This document shows positions 34,475 to 45,236 of a stretch of 64,000 nucleotides of DNA, piece after piece. The notes beneath the pieces were generated by a model. It had not been told where the DNA came from. It did no database searches and saw only the letters and a list, made by a program, of their open reading frames with translations. This stretch comes from Eretmocerus hayati (taxonomy: Eukaryota; Arthropoda; Insecta; Hymenoptera; Aphelinidae). Each line of letters starts with the position of its first letter. The first letter of the stretch is position 1. The stretch is taken from the NCBI GenBank assembly GCA_029851415.1, contig CM056742.1, forward strand, positions 55,678,454 through 55,742,453, given 5' to 3'. A program made the translations under genes and the position numbers.

Positions 34475-35990
34475 TCAACTGAGTCCAGTGGGGGCGGGCT
34501 CTCTCTCTCTCTCTTCAAACTGTGGCTTATCGTTTAGTGGATTGGACTCTGCATTTGTCTCGTTACTCTGTTTCTTATTACGATGTATGATTCGCTTGGT
34601 GCGATCATCCGACGGATCGAGAATCTGTGCCGGCTCTGTCGTTGCGCTTACGAACAATGGGCCCCCTTCACCTTGCGCTAATAAGCTACCGCTCACGTCG
34701 CGCACCCAAAAATCGACATAATACCCGCTGATGGGTTTGGCCGGAATTGCTGCATTTTCTCCCTGGTTTTGTGATTGAGTTTGACTTTCATTTTCCGGAT
34801 TTTGATTTTGAAAATTTGGGACTGCGTCCTGAATGATCTCCATGCTTTTAATTCTCGGAAATTCTACCGTTCCTGTATTCTGGTTCTCTAAAAATATTTT
34901 TGAAGCGTAATCGTGATCTGGGATTTGATATACGTTTGGTGTAACACCTTTCTGTATAGAATGAGATAGAATTAATGTTTCTAACGGGGGATCTTGCAGC
35001 AATTCACTCCCCCCGTCGGATCTCTTTGCCCTTTGATATTGATCCACGGTTGTCTCTCGGACTGCGTTCTCATTTGCCGACTCGCGTGTGTGGGTATTCT
35101 CAGTGCTCAGGTTCTGTACTAACGATGATTCGAAGGGTCTTGACGAGTCAGCTGTTGGTTGCGCTCGCAGCTGGTTTTGGATATTGAGAGCTGGGTACCG
35201 GTCTCTCAGGCGTTTCGATGACCGCGACTTCTGAAAGACTCTTCTGGGACTGTTTTGCTTTTGCGGTTTTTGACTTGCTTCTATTTCGGATGTCGATTCG
35301 CATGGATTCTCCGGTATTTCCTTTCCCATAGGCTGAACTTCCGCTTCAGTTGATTCAGTTTCGACGATCTTTGATTTTTCGGCGCCTACTACGCGATGCG
35401 CGCGTGTTTTTCGTACTTGATTTGACGGAAAATCGGTACTTTTGGGTGACTCCTCTGCCTCTTGCTGCTCGGCTAGCGCGTACAATTCACTACGCGGGAG
35501 TTCTGGGTTAATTTCCCCCTCTCTGATCACAGGATTTCGCGATTGAGCATCAGCCGCATCATTGAGTTTTCCGGACCTATATTTTATAGTGAATGAGGAG
35601 TCACGAATCTTGGCCTTCTGACGACAGTATCTTGTGTCATTTTTCGCTCTGTGAAGGTGACTTAAGGGTTCGTGATCAGTGATCACTTCAAAGTGTCTGC
35701 CGTATAGATATGGCTGGTAAAATTGGCGCGCGTGTACTATACTCTCAAATTCTTTATTGTAAGTCGGCCACTTCAGTTCTGCTCCTTTCAGAATTCTCGA
35801 CGTGTATGCCACCGGTCTATTATTTTTGATATCGCCGATTGCCAATACGGATCTCACAGCCCAATCGCTACTGTCGGTAAAGATGATGTACTTCTCATTT
35901 CCCGAGATTTCCGGACTCGCTAAAACGCTATTCGAGCATAACGCGTCGCGTAAACTCTCGAATGCCTGTTGTTGCTCTGGACCCCACTCA
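34475..35990 (-). pseudogene. pol: RNase H domain plus long disordered linker
   Basis: RNase H signatures are FTDSSDWAVR (35860-35890), KEFESIV, ITDHEPLSHLH and the Asp-rich NDAADAQSRN near 35545, giving the D-E-D-D set; this removes RNA from the RNA-DNA hybrid. From about codon 110 on, roughly 340 residues are low-complexity, rich in Glu, Gln, Asn, Ser and Pro, with repeated QNQNPENE-like tracts near 34760-34820. Such a long linker before the OTU domain is unusual for a gypsy pol. The frame is the same as the OTU domain and integrase. Confidence 0.88.
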
Positions 35991-36072
35991 AATGGTTGGT
36001 CTTTTTTCGTCAGATCGGTGAGGGGTTTCGCGATCTTCGCGTAATTCTCGATGAATCGTCGGTAGTATCCCG

Positions 36073-36949
36073 TTAAGCCAAGGAATTGCCTGACTCTGCG
36101 TTCGTGGGTGCACGGTGCTCACGCACTGCTTCCTTTTTCCTGGAATCCGGTTTGATTTTGCCATTACCGACGATGTGACCTAGAACCTTGGCCTCGCGTT
36201 TCAGGAATTGGCATTTTTTGGTGATATCGTGAAATTCGCTGCGATTATGCAGGACATGAACTTTCGGAATTTTATTTCGTGGACTTCTAGCGAATCTGCC
36301 CAAATATACATATCGTCGCAATAGGTGGCTACATCTTCCGGCGAAAGTCCGGCCATTGCAATGAAGACGGCTTCATTAAAAGTGTCTGGACTCTCTTCCA
36401 TCCCTTGCGCCATTCGTGCGAATTTCACGTGCCTTAACGGTGTGCTTATCGCACTGTACTTTGCTGACTCATCATCCATCTCGAGCTGATAAAATCCGTT
36501 CAATAAATCAACTACCGTTATATAGCGAGCGTTCTATGGTTGATCGATTATATCCGCGGTGAATGAGAGTGGCTGGCATGTGCCTACCGTGTCTTCATTG
36601 AGCGGGCGGAAGTCCGCGACGAAACGTTTTTTTTTGTCCCGTCTTTGTCCGGTGATTTCGATACTAAAAAACAATTTGACCTCCAGGGCGATCTGGAAGG
36701 GCGCAATATGCCGAGATCGCGTAATTCTTTTACTTCTTCTATCATCGGGCCCCTCAGAGCGGGTGGCAGTCTATACCTCTTAGCTTTGAATGGTTTTCCC
36801 GATTTTAAAGTGAATTTATGTTTTATATTCAGACTCGTGGCTTCAAGTGACTCGCCTCCTAATCCAAAACGCCACGGGTCGATGCTAATCAGTCTGCGCA
36901 CGTGCGCAATCTCCTTTTCACTGCATCCCTCGGTATCTACTAGTTTCAT
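36073..36949 (-). pseudogene. pol: Reverse transcriptase
   Basis: Three frames carry successive RT blocks. 36949-36584 has KRYRLPPALRGPMIEEVKEL and GILRPSRSPWRSNCFLV (fingers). A run of nine T at about 36627-36635 (plus strand) shifts the frame just before the expected R-F/V-ADFR block, which can be read in the neighbouring frame. 36503-36201 has GFYQLEMD and the catalytic YCDDMYI (the usual YxDD). 36321-36073 has KCQFLKREAKVLGHIV of the thumb. The enzyme copied viral RNA into DNA; the frameshifts inactivate it. Confidence 0.92.
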
Positions 36950-37041
36950 TATAATTTCTACTCGCTCGGCCGCTGCCTTATCGCGCGCGCTCTTATTACT
37001 ACTCTGCGTTTCTCAGAAGTTAGCTCCCTAGCTGAGCCTGA

Positions 37042-37887
37042 TCAGGTAAATAATCTGCGAATACAATGAACCACGTCTTCCTCAATGACACGGTTCTCTT
37101 CAACATTTTCCCAGGGAATTACTCTTGAAAACTTCCTCAACTTTACCGCTGGGGTATCGATCTGAATGGTTCTGTATGAAGTATTCACTACTTCTGCAAT
37201 TCCGTGGCCATTAAAATTCTTCGTGACAAACTTGCCAAAAAGGACTCCGTTCAGTAAATGTGTGCGTGGCACCCAGCCTTCTTTTACATCGTTCAAAACC
37301 TCGATTTTAATAATTCGTCTGACTCTTGGCGGTAGCTTGATTTTCTCTGTGTATTTGAAGGGGATCGAAAAGTTTTCGAATTCAAGGCAGCGGGCTCTGG
37401 GGTTTAATTCACCTCCAAATTCAGTTGAAAAGTCCCACCCGATCAGTCCATCACAATCTAAAAGTATTGAATCGAGGACTACGTGGAATTGACATCGCAT
37501 GCCGTTTATATTCATTATAATCATTCCCATTGAATAAAATTCTCCTTTCGCTACGCCATTAATGCTTAGTATTTTCGATTTGTCTATATCCTCAAGGTTT
37601 TCAACTTTACTGGCTTCAATAATGCACACATCTGCTCCGGAGTCTATGTATAGATTACATTTTCCGTTCTTTGCTTTTTGGCTTTCAAAAGTTGCAACTG
37701 GTGGCATTCTGCCGGCCTTTAAAAATTCTATGGATACCTTTCGAATATTTGCCTGGGTCAATGTTTGAGAATTCACTGTATCATCGCTATCGCTTGATGT
37801 TATTGAATTCGATTCATCATCACCTGACGTATTCTCGCTTGATGGTGAATCGTTCTCTATCACTTGATCGCCAATGTCGCGATCCAT
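37042..37887 (-). pseudogene. pol: Retroviral aspartic protease
   Basis: 282 codons, still open. The active-site loop is LYIDSGADVCII (near 37640-37675), with the DSGA form of the retropepsin motif, followed by a flap region and the second hydrophobic block DCDGLIGWDF near 37425-37455. The N-terminal 60 residues are acidic and Ser-rich. Retropepsins cut Gag-Pol as dimers. It is in a different frame from both gag nucleocapsid and RT, as is common, but decay makes the original junction unclear. Confidence 0.88.
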
Positions 37888-37947
37888 CGATGACGATTTT
37901 TACGTCATCAATGCGCCCGTCGCTTGGGGATCGCGGCGGACGTGTTG

Positions 37948-38663
37948 TTAGTTTAAATTACCATTCGCGTTTTGCGTGGTCTGGGGTTGGTGCTGGGTCT
38001 GCGGGGCTTGGGGTTGGGATTGCGACGCTTGGTGTTCTGATTGCGGCGCTTGCTGATCCGTATTTTGCCGTTGAGGGTAGTTTCGATGTGACTCCCGTCG
38101 CGTGCTATTTTCGCTCTGGGGTTGTGTGTCATTTCGCGATTGGTAATTCCTGTTATATCCCTCTCCTCGGCCTCTACCCCTATATCCGCCTCCTCTGTCG
38201 TGATTCTTGCTCGGGCGATCTATGTAGACCTCAGCTTTCTTAAAATCCGCTTCTAATTTCCAGCATACTTTCGCATCGTGGCCCGGTCTTTCGCAGTACT
38301 GACACGTTTTGTCATCATTTCGCTTCTTGTAACATTTCGCCTCAACGTGGCCCATAAGGTTGGAATATGAACACATGTTTGTGAGTCTGCCATCCGAATA
38401 TTCGCGGGAATTGGCATAGCTTTGGGTCTTGCTGAGTCCTCTGAATTTGGGTAGTTTTTGCGCTGCAATGCAGCTTGTTGAGCGAATTTGAATGCTTCGC
38501 GAATATTGCCCGGACGGTTGCTTCTCGCGACGCCTTCCAACTCTGAGCCTATACCTATCAAGAACCGTGTCAGCGCTGCCTCGTCGGCGTCTCGTGTTCG
38601 AGATTCTATCTCAGAACGCGTGTACTGCGATTTAGAGCCTGCCGTGCTTTTGAATTTATTCAA
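37948..38663 (-). pseudogene. gag: Gag nucleocapsid region with zinc knuckles
   Basis: Two CCHC knuckles are seen near 38280-38370: the second, CQYCERPGHDAKVC, is complete; the first, CSYSNLMGHVEAKC, has Ser in place of its second Cys. An RG-rich stretch (YRGRGRGEGYNRNY) and a Gln/Ser-rich tail follow. The upstream piece 38253-38663 is in another frame, so a frameshift separates capsid end and knuckles. Nucleocapsid binds genomic RNA. Confidence 0.88.
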
Positions 38664-38700
38664 TATTTCCTGTATCCACGTTCCGTATGATTCGAATGTT

Positions 38701-38982
38701 TCATCTTTTCTCTTTGCGCAGTTTCAGTTCGGACATAATTTCGTCCAGTGACTCTACCATCATAAACTGCTCCTCTAATTCTTTCAAAAAAAGGTCTACT
38801 GACTCAAATTTCAATACCGCCGATCCGAATAATGTCCTGGCGGTTCCTCGTAATTTACTCGCGATGTTCGTTAGAATTATACGGTCTGCTTCAGGACCAC
38901 CAACACTTGACGCAATTCTTACTGCTGTACAGAACGCATCCAATGAGTCTCCTTCTCCGTTGAACTCACCCACGCTTTTCAA
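38701..38982 (-). pseudogene. gag: Gag capsid region
   Basis: A 93-codon frame with FNGEGDSLDAFCTAVRI and a Leu/Glu-rich helical part, the usual look of a gypsy capsid. It continues the frame of 38992-39579 across a single stop (TAA at 38992) and is followed by a frameshift before 38663. Confidence 0.75.
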
Positions 38983-38991
38983 AACTTCGTG

Positions 38992-40166
38992 TTAACTGGA
39001 GATTTTTCCCGTTCTCGAAATTTGTCCCGTTGAATGAGTTTGACACTGGGTTACACGCGTTTGTTCTTCGGCAATTTGGGGGTGTATTCTTTGTGTTTGC
39101 GTTCCGGTAAGGGTGGAATTTTGTCGTGAAAATCTCTGTGTCGTAGCTTGGACTAGTCTATCAGGTCTCATATGATGACCCGCCTGTGATATTCCGTGAT
39201 TTGGCTCAGAATTTTGGTAAGTGTAGCCATTGCGTGGTGAGTTATTGGGATATTGGTATATTCGTGGTGTACTGCGATGTTGTATCGGATTTTGCTGTTG
39301 ATTCACATTCTGATTCTGCCGGTTATTGCCTATATTGACTTTTTCCCATAGTTCCGCTTTTTTCGTAAAACTCATTCCACGGAGAATATTTTCGAGTGAT
39401 GGTCCGTACTGACCGGGGGATGATTTTCTGGCGAACACAGCGTTCCCACGAATTTGTTGGTTTCCCGTTAAGTTCTGATTTGTTTGATTTTGCGGGAGAT
39501 TGTTCCGTATGAGGTTCTGATCTGACTCATTTGGTAAAATTCCACTGTTCAACGGAAGGTCCCATGGCGTTTGGGGCACTACATGGGCGGTGGCTACTGG
39601 TGTGTTCGATCTGGAATTGTTTTGGCTTCTAAGTACATTTGTGTGATTATCGGGATTTTGATTTCTGAGTAAATCTGTGTTGTTTCCGAAATTTTGGTTT
39701 CTGTGTGAATTTGAGTTGTTTTCGAAATTTTGATTTCCAGGGAAATTCGTATAGTTTTCGGAATTTTGGAGGTTATTGTCACACGCAAGTGTTCATCCTC
39801 GTCTCTTTCATTGTTAAACGCACTCGCATCCATTCCCCACGCTTCGTTCTGCTCATTTAGTTCAAAGTGCCAGTTTCCCGCGTTATTATAATCATCATTC
39901 AAATCATTGCTGTTGTCAGGTTCATCGCCCTGATTCTGTCTCTCAAACATCTCGGGGCACGGGTGATTCGCTTTTGGCATCGTCCCCGAGCGGTTAATAT
40001 TTTCCTTGCTTTTTGATTTAGAGAAAATGCTGAGCATTCTCGACATGGTGGGCAATTCAACGATTTGACTCGGAAATGAATGCGAATGCGCTATCTGACT
40101 TACAGAAAGGGGCAAAAGTGAATTATATATAAAGCAGTACTTACGCAGAACAGATGTGGCAGACAA
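38992..40166 (-). pseudogene. gag: Gag N-terminal region, Asn/Gln-rich
   Basis: Two frames, 40166-39594 and 39579-38992, are open and rich in Asn and Gln, with repeated SETTQIYSEIKI-like units near 39600-39750 and many NQN tracts. A likely start is a Met at about 40045 (MSRMLSIFSK). No domain is recognised here; position next to capsid and leader supports gag. A frameshift lies near 39590. Confidence 0.7.
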
Positions 40167-40448
40167 GGGCGAAGATGACTACGTAGAACTGCATTCCACC
40201 ACGCTCCTCGGTTGATTGTATGAGACGGCCGCTTATCTCCCGCTGACACGATGATACTCGACCTCGATGGTCCTCTGCGGTTGTGAATGGATGATCCACC
40301 AGGACTGCGATTCCGTTGGTTCAGTTTGTTCTGCCTATTATCTTTCACTTCGTCACTTTTCGTTATAGACACTCTTGTTACAACAGGCAGAACCGCGGGA
40401 AATTTTCCAAAAATAAATTTTTCAACTTTTTCAAAACCTTGTGGAAAA

Positions 40449-40466
40449 CGACCCCACCTAGCACCA
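40449..40466 (-). promoter_or_regulatory. Candidate primer-binding site
   Basis: Seven bases inside the 5' LTR the minus strand reads TGGTGCTAGGTGGGGTCG, which begins with TGG as required to pair with a tRNA 3' CCA end. I could not assign the tRNA. Confidence 0.55.
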
Positions 40467-40473
40467 AAAGAGA

Positions 40474-40764
40474 TGTGACGTGGGTAGGCGCTTTCAGAAT
40501 GATCACGAGCTATACCAAGTAAATAGTGACTTTAATGGAAGTATTGAAGTGAGAGAGAGTGTCCGAATTGTTACGATTGGTCTGAGCGGTCTGACGCGGC
40601 GAGGCCCGTCGTCCTCGACGATGGGTCGCGACGCGCCTTTGCGCTTTGGGGGGAAACGCGCGAGTTTCCGTCAGGAAAGCTGACGATGCACTTGCGGCGG
40701 CTGGTGCATCGTCGGCGTGGCGCGGGGAGGTGAGAGTCTTATGCTCGAAACTCCCCACGTCACA
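40474..40764 (-). repeat. LTR (5' LTR in provirus sense)
   Basis: 291 bp, same ends as the 24545 LTR (TGTGACGTGGG ... CCCCACGTCACA). In provirus sense it contains short AT-rich stretches (ACTATTTACTTGGTATAG) toward its 3' side that could serve the core promoter, and a GC-rich middle. TAAT follows at 40765-40768. Confidence 0.9.
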
Positions 40765-41378
40765 TAATAATAATCTATGAAGCCACACAGCCGATGTTTG
40801 TCCATGTAAAGCATGTACGTCAGATGTTCATTCGTTCACGTCATTGTTCACATTTGCTGAGTGCTCGTGTGTAAGTATCGTTGGAGGTTCCGAACTGGTG
40901 AATTGTTTTCATACTTGAGCTTGGCTCACTTGTATATCCTTTATCAAGTATTACCTATGTTTTCCAAATTAATTTCCTAAAATCTTCTGACTTCGAATTC
41001 GAATGTCCCTCCACAAGGCAGATAAACCCTCTAATACGTCTGACAAGACGAATCATGCCCGTAATCAGGGAGAAGGTAAATGATCTGAATTATAATCACA
41101 TAGGATATTCTAAAGCAGTTGTGCTACTCCAACTCAAGATATTTTGAAAAATGAAATAGTTTCCAGGATCTTTGGTTCTTTTCGATGGAATAGAACTTTT
41201 ATTTTTTTTTAGAAAAGGTACGTAGATTTTTGGGGGGAGAGGGGTCAGATTGTCCAAAAAGCTACGATTGGCTACGGAGGGGAGGGGAGGGGTCAAAAAT
41301 AATTTAAATCGGTCTACGTAGTTTATGGACGGCCCCTATGCATTGAGATTTACGTGAGTATATTGACTGGCTGCCAAG

Positions 41379-41714
41379 TTGTTGCAATTTCAGCGATCCA
41401 AGGAGGTACATATTGGAAAATTTGTCATTCGACCTCAAAATTTCCGCACATATCAAAAGAAGTGGATTCAAGCAGAGCAAGAAGGTTCGCGCCTTTTTCT
41501 ATCGTCTCCGAGATTATATATCCAGCAGGCAAGACTACTGGACACGTCCACCATTTTTTTGGTCGATCTTGGTTGGATTCAGCTCCATGAGAACAATGTC
41601 CTATTGTCTACGGGTTTGTTATCCGTACAACTCTTGAACGTAACATCCACGCATAACGAAAGATTCCCGAGAGCACCCACGATTAGATTGGAGATTAGAA
41701 TGAAGGAAGGGTGA
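41379..41714 (+). CDS. Hypothetical 111-codon frame, unrecognised
   Basis: A plus-strand frame convergent with the capping-enzyme gene, its end 100 bp from that gene's stop. Composition resembles protein (basic N-terminal half, hydrophobic middle) but two other plus frames are also open here and no motif is visible. It could be an exon relic or noise. Confidence 0.25.
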   Translation: MLQFQRSKEVHIGKFVIRPQNFRTYQKKWIQAEQEGSRLFLSSPRLYIQQARLLDTSTIFLVDLGWIQLHENNVLLSTGLLSVQLLNVTSTHNERFPRAPTIRLEIRMKEG

Positions 41715-41745
41715 ATGGCAAATCTCGCAGCAACACCAGGATAGT

Positions 41746-41751
41746 TTTATT
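41746..41751 (-). terminator. Poly(A) signal AATAAA for capping-enzyme gene
   Basis: Minus strand AATAAA about 65 bp after the TGA stop at 41815. Confidence 0.65.
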
Positions 41752-41814
41752 CATCGTACCCGGCTCATGGCATGCTTAAAAACAGTTTCAATCGCGAAAT
41801 ACAGAATTCGATGT

Positions 41815-43695
41815 TCACTTTGTACTGCTACGAGGTGGAGGCATGAGAGTTGCATCATCTTGAGTGAATCTATGCTTGCAAATGAAGTTTACAAGTTTTT
41901 CTTCAGTTACAGGGTTTTGGATGGATGCACAAACTGACTTCGCAGTGTTGAAAGAATTAGGGAACGATTTATCTATCCTCTCCCTCATGAAAATCCAGCG
42001 TCCATTTTCATATTTGCATTCAATGATTTTATTGTTCAATTCTTTCAGTGGCTTTGTTAGTTTCTGGATGCGGTCGAATGGTACATCAAGTTGACCTACA
42101 TATAATTCTCCTATTGATCTTGGCAGGATCCCCTCTCCGCACTCTCTCACAATTTTCAACCGAAAATCCACCGAATTTAAAGATGCAGGTTTCCATTTCA
42201 AAACATCTGGGCACGGTCCTGATTTGTATGGTTCTTTGGATGGTTGAAATATCAAACCATCTGGCTCGTGACTAAGCTGCTTGGCAAATTTCTCACCGAG
42301 AAGGTTTGCGGTCTGAGTAATATCCCAAAAATTCTTGACTCGGACAGAGAAAGGTTCTTTCAACTTATCTATCTTCCCTTTTTCCATGGCTCTGTGCCGA
42401 CCAGCCATAATTTTCCTTTCAATAATCTCATACCTCTCTGGATAGAAGCTTAGTTTGCTGACGTCTCTCCCATCATACATGATGACATCGTAAGCGAGAT
42501 ATCGAGGGTACTCTTTCTGTTCAAATTTATCAATCACCATCTCCTGTAAATGATATCTCTTGAATTAGTAGGTTGACTGTCAGAAATGTATGTAAGACAT
42601 GAAAACTATGATACGAACCCCGTCTAGGAGAGTATCCTTCAATTTTCTAGTTGTATCCGTTACGTGAAGGAAAGAAAGCCCTTCCACTTCAAATACGCTA
42701 TTGTCACGGTCAATGAAGTAAATTTTTCCATCTCCTTGTACAAGCATCATATATCTTGTCCCATCAGCTTTCCAAGAAACTCTGTAAGGCTTCTCATGTA
42801 AGAGACTAATGTTGTCCATATCCATGGAAACTGGTTGAGATCCAGGGAAACCAGATCCTTTCCAACCGCAGATATTTTGAACTCGCCGTTGAATACCTAC
42901 CGCTCTCTGGAAGTCCAAGAGAGGCTTGACACCCGGAATACCAGCCATGAAGACTGGATTGCTTCTGAAGGACTCCTTCTTGAATCTTTTTAGGAATGGT
43001 TCTTGAGCGTCTGACTCTGTATTGGACGCGTCTTCATCTTGATCTTGGCAATTCGAATCGTCATATTCTAAACACCATGCAGGCTTAGGTGGTGGTGCAG
43101 GAACATCCTCAGCATCATCATATCTTGAGTATAGTTCTTGTATGTAATCCCCTTTGTATATACCTGGAGGTCGGGCTTCCGCAAATAGAGCAATTGAAGC
43201 ATCTAAACTACATTGGTCTACCTCCACTAAATAACTAACAATGAGAAAACCAGTCCTGTTGAATCCATGTGTACAGTGCACTCCAATGTACTCTAGAGGA
43301 TTCTTGGCAATAAAATTCTTACAAATTTGTACAAAAGTTCTCGTCTGATCTAATGAAGGTGTTTCACCATGACCTCTGCAAGGGAGCTTTAAATAATGAA
43401 TTCCACTCTCTTCTATCTCATTTTTGTCATAAAATCGGGAAGTATTGGTCAAATCGATCCACAGGCCAAGTTTTACATGATGGCTTCTCAACGCAGTTAA
43501 TAACATTGATACAGAAAAACGATCTGCTTCTGGAACTTGCTCATCGAATTCAGATGAGAGAGGCGTTTTAAAAGCCAGGAATTTATTTGTGATGAGTTTT
43601 TCTGATTTTCTTGGACAATGCAGCCATCGTGGTGGAATCGGGCCTTTGTTCCCTTTATCATAGAACTGTAGTCGTTGCGTTGGTTCAAGGTTCAT
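41815..43695 (-). CDS. RNGTT: mRNA-capping enzyme (triphosphatase-guanylyltransferase)
   Basis: Two exons, 43695-42619 and 42543-41815, encode about 601 residues, close to the usual ~600 of animal capping enzymes. The N-terminal RNA triphosphatase has the HCTHGFNRTG loop with Cys141 and Arg147. After an acidic linker (about 210-245) the guanylyltransferase has the lysine nucleophile in SWKADGTRYMM (Lys309), then FIDRDNSVF, LLDG, DGLIFQP, LKWKPASLNSVDF and near the end DKSFPN, all nucleotidyltransferase motifs. It removes the gamma phosphate from nascent mRNA and adds GMP, acting in the nucleus on RNA polymerase II. The start at 43695 gives about 20 residues before the conserved IPPRWL. No stops or shifts: this gene looks intact. 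It is flanked on both sides by transposons. Confidence 0.97.
42544..42618 (-). other. 75 bp intron of the capping-enzyme gene
   Basis: Donor GTTCGT at 42618 and acceptor TTTACAG ending 42544. Splicing keeps the frame (phase 0) and joins LLDG to EMVID, which matches the conserved order in other capping enzymes. Confidence 0.9.
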
Positions 43696-44505
43696 GTTGA
43701 ATCCATGTGTTTTCTGTTACCTGGGGAAAAAACATTCAAATTTCAAAAGTGTACATCGTTCAGGATAGGACGAGGGGGGATTACATCGCAAGTACTTGAT
43801 GAGACAACAAAAATTTCCGGGAACTCGTATGAAAGGATCAGAGGAATCAAGTAACAATCTTATTCAGCGAACTATCGCTAAATTGGGCTATTTCTAATGA
43901 GTGCTGACTCATCAACAAGACACAGCTGCTACACTGAGAAGAATCCTGAGGAATTGACGAGCACCCGTTGCATCAACTCGTCAATGTCTCGCTTCTAATG
44001 CTTTTCCAAACCTCTACACCATCGGCAACGTTTCCAGATCGTTAAGATACCTGGAAAACCATAGATTGATTCCATATACACGTGACTCAGATTTGCGTAT
44101 ACATCCATTGAACATCTCAAGTAAGTATGGAAAGGCTGAGAACGGCCTACCAATCTCGGATTCGTTTTCTGAGTCTGATGGGAAATCCTAAAATTTGGGA
44201 ACCAAACCGACAGTGGATTCATTATCTGCATCGGAAAATACATCAAAATCATATTTCCGCATCTTCAAGGCATTCCGACTGAAAATTTGCGTCTCATGGG
44301 TGCATTCAAGGGGCTGCGAGTTCACGGATTTACTACCTTAGATTTCTCCATTCCCTGGACCAGCTATTTCTCGTGCTCTATTACAACGAATCAACTCCCT
44401 GCAGTAGGCATTTTTGAGGAAACTTCATTAGCTACCGATTCGAAATACTTTCGTAGTCATAAGAAAAACTGCATGCGTATGCATGGTGATTAGTGAGTCA
44501 GAATT
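43696..44505. other. Upstream region of capping-enzyme gene
   Basis: On the minus strand TTTTTTCCCCAG at about 43722 precedes the start codon by ~25 bp and looks like a 3' splice site, so a 5' untranslated exon probably lies further upstream. An upstream ATG at about 43708 opens only four codons before a stop. I cannot place the promoter. Short frames at 43995-44252 and 44287-44493 have no motifs. Confidence 0.45.
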
Positions 44506-44903
44506 CGCTTTAAGGCGATGCGGTCACCGTGCACGCTGAAAGTTATTCGCACTTTTATCAAATTTGCTTGGGATTTGGGTGAAACGACGAGAAGACCCGC
44601 ATTTATTATCATCTAACTTGAGTTCGTCTTCTCGTCGTTTAGCTCAAATCTCAAAAGAATCGGATAAAAGTGAGAATTACAAAGTGCCTGTATTCTAGGT
44701 TAGGAGGTGCCTGCGCTCAAGTTATTCCCACTTTTCTCCAGTTCTCTTGCGATTTTAGCCAAACGATGAGAAGACGAACTCAAGTTAGATGATAATAAAC
44801 GCGGGTCTTCTCGTCGTTTCACTCAAATCGCAAGCAAATTTGATAAAAGTGGGAATAACTTTCAGCGTGCATAGTGCACGGTGACCGCATCGTCTTTAAA
44901 GCG
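44506..44903. mobile_element. Palindromic MITE upstream of capping enzyme
   Basis: Ends CGCTTTAAGGCGATGCGGTC and the complement, followed inward by CACTTTTATCAAATTTGC and CGACGAGAAGAC in both arms; the arms of ~190 bp are near-perfect inverted copies. It has no coding capacity. TTTAA near both ends may include the target site. Confidence 0.85.
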
Positions 44904-45236
44904 GTTTTTCGTACTTTTGACCACCTCCACCAAGGGTGATATATCGAATTCACGCCGGGTGGCGCATAGTAGAAGTTCAACTAAAATTATCTCTCTTGAT
45001 ATTCCTGTGAATAGTAAAGATTTTATCTAGCGTCCCAATGAATAATGAGAGATTTTAGTTCAGTTTTGCTCACGGTTTGATATGAAACATTGAAAAGCGT
45101 GATCCCGATTGTGATTAGATTGGATTCCCCCGATTCTAAAGTGAGAGGTTAGGAGGAATGTACTCTAGCATTTTACACGTACACATCGGGTGAGCCTCAT
45201 TAGTGTAAGTGAGTGTACGCAACAACCTGGTGATAA
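44904..45236. other. LINE 5' leader / intergenic
   Basis: Short stretch between the MITE and LINE ORF1; its right part is probably the 5' untranslated region of the LINE. No independent gene. Confidence 0.4.

Larger units (their letters stand above)
24545..40764 (-). mobile_element. Ty3/gypsy-type endogenous retrovirus with env
   Basis: The two direct repeats at 24545-24827 and 40474-40764 bound a 16.2 kb unit with TAAT immediately outside each (24541-24544; 40765-40768), a 4 bp duplication as gypsy elements make. Reading on the minus strand, the order is 5' LTR, candidate primer site, gag, protease, RT, RNase H, OTU domain, integrase, env, 3' LTR. All genes carry stops or frameshifts and env is hit by a foldback insertion, so the provirus is dead. 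The length exceeds a usual errantivirus (7-9 kb) because of insertions and a 3.3 kb tail after env. Confidence 0.9.
24335..41336. mobile_element. Inverted-repeat DNA element split by a retrovirus
   Basis: Left end GGGGCCGTCCATAAACTACG at 24335 and its complement ending at 41336 form the termini; subterminal G-rich tracts and CTACG motifs (GGCTACGG near 24415; GGCTACGGAG near 41273) follow on both sides. TAT lies outside both ends (24332-24334, 41337-41339). Removing the retrovirus leaves about 0.8 kb, so the original was a small non-autonomous element. I cannot assign the superfamily with certainty. Confidence 0.75.
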
